From Cupriavidus pauculus (GTDB lineage Bacteria > Pseudomonadota > Gammaproteobacteria > Burkholderiales > Burkholderiaceae): a DNA stretch of 64,000 bases. The first letter of the stretch is position 1, and the number at the start of each line of letters is the position of its first letter. Positions 1 through 8,516 of this stretch are shown piece by piece. A model generated the notes under the pieces. That model did not search any database. It saw only the letters and a list, made by a program, of their open reading frames with translations, and was not told the origin of the DNA. Position numbers and translations under genes: made by a program. The stretch covers positions 238,019 to 302,018 of the forward strand of contig NZ_PJRP01000008.1 of assembly GCF_002858765.1 (NCBI RefSeq). The letters run 5' to 3'.

Positions 1-394
1 GGCCGGCGACGAAGCGCGCACCGTCCAGGTACGGATCGGCCGTCCGGGCACCGTCGGTAAAGCCATCGCGGTTCGTGATACGGGCACCGTCGCTGTAGAC
101 ATCGCGCTTGCCGACGCTGGCTACCAGGCCGTCGCGGTTGGTCACGCGGGCACCGTCGGTGTAGGCATCACGCTTGCCGATGCTGGCTACCAGGCCGTCG
201 CGATTGGTGACGCGGGCACCGTCGGTGAAGGCATCGCGGTTACCGATGCGGGCGCCGTCGGTAAAGGCGCTGCGCTGGTCGTTCACACGATACGTATAGC
301 CGTAGGCTTCGCCGCGCGGTTGTGCGGCCTGGGCAGCACCCGTCACGAAAGCGGCTGCGAGGGTGGCGGCGGTCAGGATGGTCTTGGCGTTCAT
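1..394 (-). CDS. Secreted tandem-repeat protein (5' part, runs off the window)
   Basis: The reading frame opens at the ATG at 394-392 with a good ribosome site (AAGGAG, 401-406) and stays open to base 1, so at least 131 residues are seen and the C-terminus is missing. Residues 1-23 look like a Sec signal peptide, probably cut after an AQA motif. The mature part is built from units that begin DGAR, spaced 12 or 22 residues apart; the long unit continues through VTNRDGLVAS and GKRD. No Cys, no membrane segment and no catalytic motif is visible. Proteins with repeated DGAR units occur in Burkholderiales and have no assigned function that I know of. It is transcribed away from the hydrolase at 861, and the gap between them carries paired inverted repeats that may control it. 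Function unknown. Confidence 0.8.
   Translation of the reverse strand, partial: MNAKTILTAATLAAAFVTGAAQAAQPRGEAYGYTYRVNDQRSAFTDGARIGNRDAFTDGARVTNRDGLVASIGKRDAYTDGARVTNRDGLVASVGKRDVYSDGARITNRDGFTDGARTADPYLDGARFVAG
49..252. repeat. In-gene tandem repeat, 36/66/66/36 bp units
   Basis: Two near-identical 66-bp units (85-150 and 151-216) are flanked by two 36-bp units (49-84 and 217-252) that lack the middle 30 bp. All four begin with CACCGTCG on the plus strand and end in CGGG. The units stay in the frame of the minus-strand gene and encode 22- and 12-residue repeats, so copy number could change by slippage or recombination without breaking the frame. Confidence 0.85.
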
Positions 395-500
395 GATGCT
401 CTCCTTGCTTGGCCGGGTGATCTGGTTCGTTGGTCGATCGCCGGGCAATGGGTCTGTGCTGCAATTTCAGCGGCCTTCTTTTTGGTCCTCACCGTATCTA

Positions 501-518
501 CTATCTACTGCTAGATAG
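501..518. promoter_or_regulatory. 18-bp inverted repeat, copy 1 (candidate operator)
   Basis: A perfect palindrome with arms CTATCTA and TAGATAG separated by CTGC. It lies 107 bp upstream of the repeat-protein start at 394. The same 7-4-7 element recurs at 647-664 with a different spacer, which is what a dimeric repressor site (TetR, PadR or GntR type) looks like. The regulator is not identified and no such regulator gene is next to it. Confidence 0.6.
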
Positions 519-646
519 AGGACCAGGGCTAAAAAAAAGACCGCCTCCGGTTACTGAAACTGCCTGGTGTTGCTTGGACCGTTTCGCGTTGCCTTGCCGT
601 CTTTGTCTGCCGGTTCGGCGCTGCGTCGCTGTCCATGGCTCGAATA

Positions 647-664
647 CTATCTACCTATAGATAG
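647..664. promoter_or_regulatory. 18-bp inverted repeat, copy 2 (candidate operator)
   Basis: Arms CTATCTA and TAGATAG again, here with spacer CCTA; the arms are identical to copy 1. It lies in the AT-richer part of the gap, 197 bp upstream of the likely hydrolase start. The rest of the 395-860 gap shows an A-run at 531-538 and no believable gene. Confidence 0.6.
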
Positions 665-860
665 ATAAGCAAGAAGGAATTCGGGATTCGGGTCAAAAAG
701 ATTTCTATCGGTCCGATTGAAGGCGTTAATTTCGCGGATATGTGATTGATCCATAAGGATTTATGGCATCCAAGGGGGCTTCACCTCGCACGGCGGCTGC
801 TTCCTATTGGTATCACAGATGCTAGGGTTACCACACCTGCCCCGTCTTTTACATCGCCCC

Positions 861-1736
861 ATGCCGCCCGTGTCGACCGCGCAATCCGCCCCGCTCAACT
901 ACCGACGCTGGTTTGCCGGCGCAATTGGCCTGGCCGGGCTGGCCGTGATGGCCGGCGTTGGCCGCCTGCTGCTGTACCGCGCCATCGAGCGCGAGGCGTT
1001 CGGGCCCGGCCAGGTCGGCACACTGTTGCCTGACGATCTGGGTGTGGCGTCGCGACAGTTCACGTTCGATAGTGGCGATCGGGCGTTGCATGCGTCCTGG
1101 GTAGCAGCCGCCGACCCGGCCGCCCCCGCGCTGGCGGTCTTCCATGGCGACGAGGAATGCCTGGCCGACTGGGCCCCCGTGCAGGCGTTGCTGCACGCGG
1201 CAGGCATCAGCTCGTTCGTGTTCGATTACAGCGGCTATGGCACCAGCACCGGCACGCCAAGCGTGAGCCACCTGCGCGAAGACGCGCTGACCGCATTCGC
1301 GCACTTCCGCGCGGCCACCCCGCAGGCGGCACGGCACTATGTCATGGGATATTCGCTCGGCAGCGGCGTGCTGCTCGATGTATTGGACGAACTACGACCC
1401 CTGCCCGACGGGCTGGTGATCGGGGCGGGCTTCTGCTCGGCCCGCGCGGCGGCCGTGGCTACCGGGCTGGTGCCGCGCTGGCTGGCCTGGGCGCTGCCGA
1501 ACCCGTGGGACAACATCGCCCGGCTGCGGGGATCGACGCTGCCCGTGATGCTGATTCACAGCCGGCGCGACGAGACTATCCCGTTCCACCAGGCCGAGCA
1601 CCTGGCCCGCGCGGCGCATGGCCCGAGCCGACTGGTGATTTTTGAAGACCTGCCGCACAACGCCGCCATCGAGACGCCGTTCATGAAGACGTTCTGGGCG
1701 CCCGTCATCGCGTGGCTGCAAGGCGGCAGGCTCTAG
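861..1736 (+). CDS. Membrane-anchored alpha/beta hydrolase
   Basis: A serine hydrolase of the alpha/beta fold, about 291 residues. An N-terminal hydrophobic stretch (about residues 16-37) suggests a membrane anchor with the catalytic domain outside the cytoplasm. The nucleophile elbow is GYSLGS, the acid is probably the Asp in SRRDETIP, and the base is the His in LPHNAAI. This is the pattern of the BEM46/YfhR-like group (DUF/alpha-beta hydrolase 12), whose substrates are mostly unknown. The start is uncertain: a TTG at 807 and ATGs at 819 and 861 are all in frame and none has a clear ribosome site. The ATG at 861 gives the most normal N-terminus. The gene stands alone and ends convergent to the chemoreceptor. 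Confidence 0.75.
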   Translation: MPPVSTAQSAPLNYRRWFAGAIGLAGLAVMAGVGRLLLYRAIEREAFGPGQVGTLLPDDLGVASRQFTFDSGDRALHASWVAAADPAAPALAVFHGDEECLADWAPVQALLHAAGISSFVFDYSGYGTSTGTPSVSHLREDALTAFAHFRAATPQAARHYVMGYSLGSGVLLDVLDELRPLPDGLVIGAGFCSARAAAVATGLVPRWLAWALPNPWDNIARLRGSTLPVMLIHSRRDETIPFHQAEHLARAAHGPSRLVIFEDLPHNAAIETPFMKTFWAPVIAWLQGGRL

Positions 1737-1746
1737 GACGACTGCA

Positions 1747-1764
1747 CCCGGGCCTGTGCCCGGG
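1747..1764. terminator. GC hairpin between convergent genes
   Basis: CCCGGGC, loop CTGT, GCCCGGG, placed between the stop of the hydrolase and the stop of the chemoreceptor on the opposite strand. There is no T-run on either side, so termination would be weak or Rho-assisted. Confidence 0.4.
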
Positions 1765-1775
1765 CAGGCAGACGA

Positions 1776-2870
1776 CTACAGCCTGAATTCGCCCACCACC
1801 CGCTGCAGTTCCTGGGCCTGATCGGCCAGCGCCGCCGACGCCGCAGCCGCCTGTTCCACCAGCGCGGCGTTCTGCTGCGTCACGTCATCCATCTGCGTGA
1901 CGGCCACATTCACCTGTTCGATGCCTTCGCTCTGGTGCTCCGACGCCACGGCGATCTCGCTCAGGATCTGGGTCACACGACGCACGGCCTGGACGATTTC
2001 CTCCATGGTGTGGCCGGCCTGGCCCACCAGCGCCGAGCCATTTTCCACCTGGCGCGCCGAATCGCTGATCAGCACGTTGATTTCCTTGGCCGCCGCCGCA
2101 CTGCGCTGGGCCAGCGTGCGTACCTCGCCCGCCACCACGGCGAAGCCTCGGCCCTGCTCGCCGGCACGTGCCGCTTCCACCGCGGCGTTCAGGGCCAGGA
2201 TGTTGGTCTGGAACGCAATGCCCTCGATCACGGCGATGATGTCGGTCACCTTGCGCGAGCTGACGCTGATGGCGTCCATCGTCTGTACGACGTTGCTGAC
2301 GATGGTGCCGCCGCGTTCGGCAATGCCCGACGCCGACGCGGCCAGGCCGTTGGCCGTACGGGCGCGTTCGGTGTTCTGCTTCACCATGGCGGTGAGTTCG
2401 CCCATGCTCGACGCGGTTTCCTCCAGCGTGGCCGCCTGTTCCTCCGTGCGCTGGGAAAGGTCCGTATTGCCCACCGCGATCTGCTGCGAGGCCGACGAGA
2501 TCGAATCGCTGGCGCCCTTGATGCGCGTCACCAGGTCGGTGAGCATGTCTTCCATCTCGCCCAGCCCGCCCAGCAACCGGCCGAAATCGCCGCCGCGCTC
2601 GGTCTCGAAATCCTTGCTCAGGTCACCCGCCGCCACGGTTTCGGCGATGAACTCGGCCTCCTTGAGCGGCTCCTCGATCGCACTGGCCAGCCGGAACCAG
2701 CAAATCACGCTGAAAACCAGCACGACGATGGCCAGCGTCCACAGCCAGCTGCGCGTGCTGCCATCGGCCACCTGGCCCAGCGCCAGCACCAGCATGGCCG
2801 CCACCAGCAGCACGATTACCCCAAATGCCGCACCCAACCGGGTGCGCATACTCAAGTTGTCCCAGGCCAT
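1776..2870 (-). CDS. Methyl-accepting chemotaxis protein without a periplasmic domain
   Basis: A 364-residue chemoreceptor. Two transmembrane segments (about 11-31 and 41-59) are joined by only about ten residues, so there is no room for a ligand-binding domain. A short HAMP-like stretch (about 60-115) leads to the cytoplasmic signalling coiled coil, with the highly conserved tip around [17 protein letters not shown] and the flanking methylation helices rich in Glu/Gln/Ala. No C-terminal NWETF-type CheR tether is present. Such receptors sense membrane or cytoplasmic state, or partner with another sensor (inference). It follows the chelatase block on the same strand after a gap of about 78 bp, so it could share its transcript. 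Start ATG at 2870. Confidence 0.9.
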   Translation of the reverse strand: MAWDNLSMRTRLGAAFGVIVLLVAAMLVLALGQVADGSTRSWLWTLAIVVLVFSVICWFRLASAIEEPLKEAEFIAETVAAGDLSKDFETERGGDFGRLLGGLGEMEDMLTDLVTRIKGASDSISSASQQIAVGNTDLSQRTEEQAATLEETASSMGELTAMVKQNTERARTANGLAASASGIAERGGTIVSNVVQTMDAISVSSRKVTDIIAVIEGIAFQTNILALNAAVEAARAGEQGRGFAVVAGEVRTLAQRSAAAAKEINVLISDSARQVENGSALVGQAGHTMEEIVQAVRRVTQILSEIAVASEHQSEGIEQVNVAVTQMDDVTQQNAALVEQAAAASAALADQAQELQRVVGEFRL

Positions 2871-2948
2871 GCTCGGTTCCGCTCCTCGATTTTTGCCCCA
2901 CGTTGTCCGGGGCTATCGATGGGCTAACGGCTGGTCTGTCGTAAAACT

Positions 2949-4684
2949 TTAGGGCCGGCTCTGCAGCGAATCGGCGGTCTGGAGGTCCGCGCCCCAGGCT
3001 TGCGCCAGTTGCCGGCAGCGACCCAGCGGCAGCGCCTGCCGCTCGACATCGACCACCACCACGTGGTCGGCCCAGGCCGGACGCGCCGGCGATTCGGCGC
3101 TGCGGCCATCGGTCAGCAGCCACAGCCAGCGCTGCTGGGCGGGCTGGCGCCGGGCTTGCCAGGCCAGCAACTGGTCGGCGCGCGCCGTGCCAAGCGACAG
3201 GGGCGTGCCGCCACCACCGGCAATCGGCCGGATCCAGTCGTCATTCCATGGACGCGCGCGCGATGGCGCCAAACGGACTTCGGCATGCCGGCCCGCGAAG
3301 CAGACCAGCGCCACATCGGCGCGCGCCTGATAGGCCCGTTCGAGCAGTCGCGCCAGCACGCCCTTGGCCTGCGCCAGTTGCTCGCCGTGGGCCATCGAGC
3401 CGGAACAATCGAGCACGAAGCAGTGCAGCACCCCGGCCCGGGCATCGGTGCGCCGGTAGCGCAGATGTGCGGCATCCAGCCACGCGCGCCGCTTGGCCGC
3501 CAGCGTGCGCGGCCAGTGAATGCGCGTCCCGGGCGTGGCGCCGTGCGCGGCATGGCGCGGCGATGCTGGACGGATGGATTGCCACCGATGGCCGCCGCGC
3601 CGGTCCTGGCCGGACGGCCCCCGGTGGCTCAGGCTTTTTTTGGCGGAAGCTTCCCGAAAGGCTTCAGCGCCTTGACCTCGGCCATGCCGGCCGCTTGCGG
3701 CGGGGGCAATGCACCCCACGGGTCGGCGGCCTCCGCTGTCTGGGGATGGGGCTGGGGCTCGGACTGTGCATGGGGCTGGGACGTCGGTGCCGGCCCCGGC
3801 TGCTGCGGCGCGGCCGCATGGCGGCGGTGATGCAGCACAAGCTCGGCCACGGCTTCCACATGGCTGGTATCGATATCCGCCGCGCCCTGCCAGGCAGCCA
3901 GCGCGCGGGCAGCGCGCAGCATCACCAGGTCAGCGCGCACACCGTCCACGGCGGCTTCCAGGCAAAGGGCGCTGACGCGGTCATGCACGGCGTCGCCGAA
4001 TGCCAGCGCCCCAAGCGCCGCGCGGGCACGCACGACCTGGCCGGCCAGCGCCTGCTGGCGCTGTGCCACAGTGGCGCGGAAACCAGCGGGATCGGTATCG
4101 AACGCCAGACGGGCACGCACGATCTGCTGGCGCGCGGCCGGATCGTCGTAGTTCGACAGGGCCAGCGCCAGCCCGAACCGGTCCAGCAATTGCGGCCGCA
4201 GTTCGCCTTCCTCGGGATTCATCGTGCCAACCAGCACGAAGCGCGCCGGATGCTGGTGCGACACACCATCGCGCTCCACCACGTTGACGCCGCTGGCCGC
4301 TACGTCAAGCAACTGGTCCACCAGCGGATCGGGCAGCAGGTTCACTTCGTCGACGTACAGCACCCCGTCGTGCGCCCGTGCCAGCAGGCCGGGCTGAAAC
4401 CGCACCTCGCCCTGCTGCAGCACGTGGCCCAGGTCCAGCGTGCCGGTCAGCTGCTCTTCGCTGGCGCCCAGCGGCAACGTCACGAACTGGCCATGCGGCA
4501 GCAATTCGGCCAGCGCCCGCGCCGCCGTAGACTTGGCGGTGCCGCGCGGCCCGGTGACCAGCACGCCGCCGATGCCGGGGTCGACGGCGGCCAGCAGCAG
4601 TGCCTGTTGCAGGGCTTCCTGCCCCACCAGGGCGCTGAACGGAAAGATCGGGCGCATGGCCGCGCCCTGGGCAGTGTGGGTCAT
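2949..4684 (-). CDS. chlD: ChlD/BchD-type chelatase medium subunit, made by -1 frameshift
   Basis: If ribosomes slip back one base at 3635-3641, the AAA+ frame (4684-3642) continues into an open frame ending at 2949. The joined product is about 578 residues, the normal size of the ChlD/BchD medium subunit: AAA+ domain, Pro/Gln-rich linker, then a von Willebrand A domain. The VWA part shows a MIDAS motif DCSGSM, a Thr in the GGGGTPLS loop and a final Asp in LLTDGRS, so metal binding looks intact. The published precedent is cobalt chelatases in which one chlD gene gives both the small (ChlI) and medium (ChlD) subunits by programmed frameshifting. The alternative is separate initiation at the GTG at 3719 behind a GGAGG, but that would add about 30 residues of out-of-frame sequence. 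It sits directly downstream of cobN, its expected partner. Confidence 0.75.
3601..3655 (-). promoter_or_regulatory. Programmed -1 frameshift signal
   Basis: On the minus strand the zero frame reads CCA AAA AAA GCC TGA, giving the slippery heptamer A AAA AAA (3641-3635) two codons before the stop. In the -1 frame it continues as AGC CTG and on into the VWA domain. A GGGAAG purine block lies eight bases upstream of the A-run, as in the internal Shine-Dalgarno stimulator of dnaX. Downstream the sequence is very GC-rich and can fold weakly (3617-3601, TCC/GGA core). Confidence 0.7.
3629..4684 (-). CDS. chlI: ChlI-like AAA+ ATPase, small chelatase subunit (zero-frame product)
   Basis: The zero-frame product is 351 residues. 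The Walker A motif GPRGTAKST is at about residues 45-53 and Walker B is LYVDEVNLL; the sensor region and the ExVNLL insert are typical of the MgCh/ChlI branch of AAA+. After about residue 290 it becomes a low-complexity Pro/Gln/His linker and ends PPKKA-stop right after the slippery run. The ATG at 4684 overlaps the cobN stop by four bases (ATGA), so translation is probably coupled. An upstream extension of the frame to 4762 lies inside cobN and is unlikely to be used. It should drive ATP-dependent metal insertion by CobN as a hexameric ring with ChlD. Confidence 0.85.
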   Translation of the reverse strand: MTHTAQGAAMRPIFPFSALVGQEALQQALLLAAVDPGIGGVLVTGPRGTAKSTAARALAELLPHGQFVTLPLGASEEQLTGTLDLGHVLQQGEVRFQPGLLARAHDGVLYVDEVNLLPDPLVDQLLDVAASGVNVVERDGVSHQHPARFVLVGTMNPEEGELRPQLLDRFGLALALSNYDDPAARQQIVRARLAFDTDPAGFRATVAQRQQALAGQVVRARAALGALAFGDAVHDRVSALCLEAAVDGVRADLVMLRAARALAAWQGAADIDTSHVEAVAELVLHHRRHAAAPQQPGPAPTSQPHAQSEPQPHPQTAEAADPWGALPPPQAAGMAEVKALKPFGKLPPKKA

Positions 4685-7600
4685 TGCATCCCTTCCAGAC
4701 GCTGTTCGTTGTCGAGCAGATGATGGGCGATGCGCTCGCGCTGGTCGCCCGGTTCCTGCCACAGTCCGCGCTCCATCGCTTCCAGCAGGCGCTCGCAGAT
4801 GCCCTGCAGCGCGCGCGGATTGTGCCGCGCCAGGAAGTCGCGCGTGGCAGCGTCATGCACGTAGGCGTCGGCCACCAGCGCGTACTGGTGATCGCCCACC
4901 ACGCGGGCGGTGGCGTCGTAGCCGAACAGGTAGTCCACCGTCGCCGCCATTTCAAACGCACCCTTGTAGCCGTGCCGCTTCACGCCATCGATCCACTTCG
5001 GATTGACTACGCGCGTACGGATCACGCGGGCGATCTCCTCGCCCAGCGTCCGCACGCGCGGCGCCGCCGGGTTGGCGTGATCGCCATGATAGATGGCCGG
5101 CTGCGTGCCACCCAGGTGGCGCACGGCCGCCACCATGCCGCCCTGGAACTGGTAGTAGTCGTTGGCGTCCAGGATGTCGTGCTCGCGGTTGTCCTGGTTC
5201 TGCAGCACCACGTCGATCTCGGCCAGCCGCGTGGCAAACGTGTCGCTGGCCTCCACGCCATCGGCCCGCTGGCCGTAGGCATAGCCGCCCGCGTGCAGGT
5301 AGGCATGGGCCAGGTCCCCATCTGTCTGCCAGCGTCGCCCGTCGATCAGCGCCTGCAGGCCCGTGCCATAGTCGCCCGGCCGCGCGCCGAATACGCGCCA
5401 GCTGGCCCGCTCCAACGCGGCGTCGGCATCCATGCCCTGCTGTGTCAGCGCGTGCTGTTCGGCCAGCACGCGGGCGCGGACCGGATTGATGTCCTCAGGC
5501 TCGTCCAGCGCCGCCACCGCCCGCACGGCGGCATCGAAGATTGCCACCAGGTTGGCGAACGCATCGCGGAAGAAGCCGGACACCCGCAGCGTCACGTCCA
5601 CGCGCGGACGGTCGAAGATGGCCATCGGCAGGATCTCGAAATCGACCACGCGATGGCTGCCGTGCGCCCATTTCGGCCGCACGCCCAGCAGCGCCATGGC
5701 CTGCGCGATATCGTCGCCGCCCGTGCGCATGGTGGCCGTGCCCCAGACCGACAAGCCCACCGCTCGCGGGTACTCGCCGTGCTCCTGCAGGTGCCGCTCG
5801 ATCAGCTGGTCGGCCGCACGCAGCCCCAGCGTCCACGCCGTGCGCGTGGGCACGGCGCGCGTGTCGACCGAATAGAAGTTACGCCCCGTGGGCAGCACGT
5901 CGGGCCGGCCGCGCGACGGCGCGCCGCTGGGGCCGGGCGGCACGAAGCGGCCCGCCAGCCCGCGTTCCAGTTGCAGCAGTTCCTGCGCGCCGCAGGCATC
6001 CAGACGCGGGGCCACCTGTTCGCGCAGGCGGGCCAGCACGGCACCTGATTGCGGGCCGACCGCCGCGTCCTCGTCCAGCAGGCGTAGCGCCAGCGCTTCC
6101 AGCCGCTCGCGCGTATCGCCATGATGGCGCCACGGCTCGTCGTCGATGTCGGCCAGCGCCGCCGGGCGGGGTCCGTGCCAGGGCGCGGCCCAGTCGGCGT
6201 CGAGCGGATCGAAACCATCACCCAGAGACAGGTCCGCCGCCAGCGCGGCCAGCAGGCTGGCGCGCCCATCCAGCCCATCGCCCACCGGATAACGCGCCAG
6301 CGCGGCCAGCGTATCGCGGCGCTGGCGCCCTTGCGGCGACATGCCGAACACATGCAGGCCGTCGCGGATCTGGGATTCCTTGAGTTCGCACAGCCAGGCG
6401 TCGGTCCGGTTCAGCAGCGCATCCTCTTCCTCGCCGCTGGCCGGGGCGTCGATGCCCAGTTCGCGGTGCAGCTGCTGGCCGACGATCGATTTCAGGATCT
6501 CCCGGCGCAACAGCTTGGCGCGGCGCGGGTCCACGGTCAACGCCTCGTAGTATTCGTCCACCTGGCGTTCCAGGTCCTGCAGCGGCCCGTAGTTCTCGGC
6601 GCGCGTGAGCGGCGGCATCAGGTGGTCGATGATCACGGCCTGGGCACGCCGCTTGGCCTGCGCGCCCTCGCCCGGATCATTGACGATAAACGGATACAGG
6701 TGCGGCAGCGGCCCCAGTATCGCGTCGGGCCAGCAGGCGTCCGACAGCGCCACGCTCTTGCCCGGCAACCACTCCAGGTTGCCATGCTTGCCGACGTGCA
6801 CCACGGCGTCGATGGCGAAGGTGTGCCGCAGCCAGAAATAGAAGGCCAGGTAGCCATGCGGCGGCACCAGTTCGGCATCGTGATAGCTGGCGTAATCGTC
6901 CACGCCATAGGCCCGCGCGGGCTGGATGCCGACAAACACGTTGCCGGTGCGCACGCCGGCGATCATGAAGCGGCCATCGCGCACCATCGGATCGGCCTCG
7001 GGGCTGCCCCACCGGGCGGCGATGGCATCCTGGTTGGCCTGCGGCAACCGCGCCAGCCACGCCAGGTAGTCCGCCATCGCCACGCTCTGGAACGCGGGGC
7101 GCCACGCATGCTGCGCCAGATCGTTGGTCACGCCGCGCGTCAGGCCCTGCATCAGGGCATCGCCATCGGCGGGCAGCGGCCCCACGGCATAGCCGGCATC
7201 CTTCAACATCGTCAGGATCTGCACCACCGACGCCGGCGTGTCGAGCCCGACACCATTGCCGATGCGCCCTTCGCTGGCCGGATAGTTGGCCAGGATCAGC
7301 GCCAGGCGCTTTTCCGCGGCCGGCAGCGTGCGCAGCCGGCACCAGCGGCGCGCCAGCTCGGCCACGAAGCCAATTCGTTCCGGGTCTGGCCGGTAGCGCA
7401 CGACATCCACTTCGGTATGCGGGCAGCGATAGGCCAGCCCCTTGAAGCTCACGGCGCGCGTGATGATGCGGCCGTCCACTTCGGGCATCGCCACGTGCAT
7501 GGCGACGTCGCGGGTGCCCAGGCCCTGGCTGTCGGCCAGCCAGTCCTCTCGATTGCCACCGCTCAGGATCACCTGCAGCACCGGCGCGTCGTTGGCCAGC

Positions 7601-8487
7601 GGGGCGTCTGCGCCCGTGCCTGCAATGGCTGCGTCCTGGCCGGCGCTGTCGAGCGACGCCACCGAGAACGCCGTGGTATTGAGCACCAGCGACACGCCGT
7701 GCGCGTCGCACAGGCGCTGCAGCACCTCGCGGCAGATCGGTTCCTTGAGCGAGCTGACGGCCAGCGGCAGCGGGCACAGGCCCGCGTCGAGCAGTGCCTC
7801 GGCCATCGCATCGAACACATCGGTATTGCCGGCCTGCAGGTGCGACCGGTAGAACAGCAGCGGCACCACGGGCGCGCCGTCGAGCCCGCGCGCCGCCCAT
7901 TCGCGTTGCCAGTCCTGCACCGTGGCCACGCCGTGATTGCGATGGTAGAGCGCGGCCTGCGGCAGCACCTGCGCCGGCAGCACCGGCAGGGTGTGGCCAT
8001 AGGCATGCTGGCCCAGGCAGCGGAAGAACTGCTCGGCATTGCCCGCCCCGCCCTCGCGCAAATAGCGCCAGAGCTGGTGCGACAGCGCCGGCGGCGCATT
8101 GCCAAGCCGCGCCAGGTTGTCGTCCTCGTCCAGGTCGCCCGAGAACATCACCAGCAGCTGGCCGCGTGCGCGCGCCAGTTCGGGCAGGCGCTCCAGCCCG
8201 TAGGCCCAGTCGCTGGCCCCGCCCAGGTGGTCCACCACCACCACCCGCGCGTGCTGCAGCACCTCGTCGATATAGAGATCGAGCGACGCCGGCTGGCGCA
8301 GGTACATCTGGTTGGCCAGCCGCACGGTTGGATAGCCGTCGCCCAGTCTGGGCACGGCGGCGGCCAGCAGCGACAGCGTGGTATCGGCCGCGCTCAGGAT
8401 GACAATGTCGCCCGGCGTCTGCTCGATGCGCAGCACCACGGCGCTGTCTTCGACAAAGCCGCCGGGCCGGGTGGACAGCAGGTGCAT
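4681..8487 (-). CDS. cobN: Cobaltochelatase large subunit CobN
   Basis: CobN, 1268 residues from the ATG at 8487, inserts Co2+ into hydrogenobyrinate a,c-diamide in the aerobic cobalamin pathway, in the cytoplasm. The N-terminus MHLL-x5-GGF is the usual CobN start; the frame is open further upstream, but that part overlaps cobW. The family signature is seen around HVGKHGNLEWLPGK, with further conserved blocks (LPTGRNFY, WGTATMRTGGDD, NPKWIDGVKRHGYKGA). There is no signal peptide. It begins 30 bp after the cobW stop and its own stop overlaps the chlI start, so cobW-cobN-chlI/D reads as one operon. No other corrin-ring genes are in the window. Confidence 0.93.
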   Translation of the reverse strand: MHLLSTRPGGFVEDSAVVLRIEQTPGDIVILSAADTTLSLLAAAVPRLGDGYPTVRLANQMYLRQPASLDLYIDEVLQHARVVVVDHLGGASDWAYGLERLPELARARGQLLVMFSGDLDEDDNLARLGNAPPALSHQLWRYLREGGAGNAEQFFRCLGQHAYGHTLPVLPAQVLPQAALYHRNHGVATVQDWQREWAARGLDGAPVVPLLFYRSHLQAGNTDVFDAMAEALLDAGLCPLPLAVSSLKEPICREVLQRLCDAHGVSLVLNTTAFSVASLDSAGQDAAIAGTGADAPLANDAPVLQVILSGGNREDWLADSQGLGTRDVAMHVAMPEVDGRIITRAVSFKGLAYRCPHTEVDVVRYRPDPERIGFVAELARRWCRLRTLPAAEKRLALILANYPASEGRIGNGVGLDTPASVVQILTMLKDAGYAVGPLPADGDALMQGLTRGVTNDLAQHAWRPAFQSVAMADYLAWLARLPQANQDAIAARWGSPEADPMVRDGRFMIAGVRTGNVFVGIQPARAYGVDDYASYHDAELVPPHGYLAFYFWLRHTFAIDAVVHVGKHGNLEWLPGKSVALSDACWPDAILGPLPHLYPFIVNDPGEGAQAKRRAQAVIIDHLMPPLTRAENYGPLQDLERQVDEYYEALTVDPRRAKLLRREILKSIVGQQLHRELGIDAPASGEEEDALLNRTDAWLCELKESQIRDGLHVFGMSPQGRQRRDTLAALARYPVGDGLDGRASLLAALAADLSLGDGFDPLDADWAAPWHGPRPAALADIDDEPWRHHGDTRERLEALALRLLDEDAAVGPQSGAVLARLREQVAPRLDACGAQELLQLERGLAGRFVPPGPSGAPSRGRPDVLPTGRNFYSVDTRAVPTRTAWTLGLRAADQLIERHLQEHGEYPRAVGLSVWGTATMRTGGDDIAQAMALLGVRPKWAHGSHRVVDFEILPMAIFDRPRVDVTLRVSGFFRDAFANLVAIFDAAVRAVAALDEPEDINPVRARVLAEQHALTQQGMDADAALERASWRVFGARPGDYGTGLQALIDGRRWQTDGDLAHAYLHAGGYAYGQRADGVEASDTFATRLAEIDVVLQNQDNREHDILDANDYYQFQGGMVAAVRHLGGTQPAIYHGDHANPAAPRVRTLGEEIARVIRTRVVNPKWIDGVKRHGYKGAFEMAATVDYLFGYDATARVVGDHQYALVADAYVHDAATRDFLARHNPRALQGICERLLEAMERGLWQEPGDQRERIAHHLLDNEQRLEGMQ

Positions 8488-8516
8488 CGCTTCGGTCGCC
8501 TCGACTGCGTCAGCGG

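Noticed and set aside
1..252. CRISPR-like repeats
   Set aside because: The units are adjacent with no spacers, keep a coding frame and begin with a signal peptide, so they are protein repeats.
2949..3719. The VWA frame as a pseudogene or a sequencing frameshift
   Set aside because: MIDAS residues are intact and the shift falls exactly on a heptamer known for frameshifting, so a programmed event is the better reading. Resequencing would settle it.
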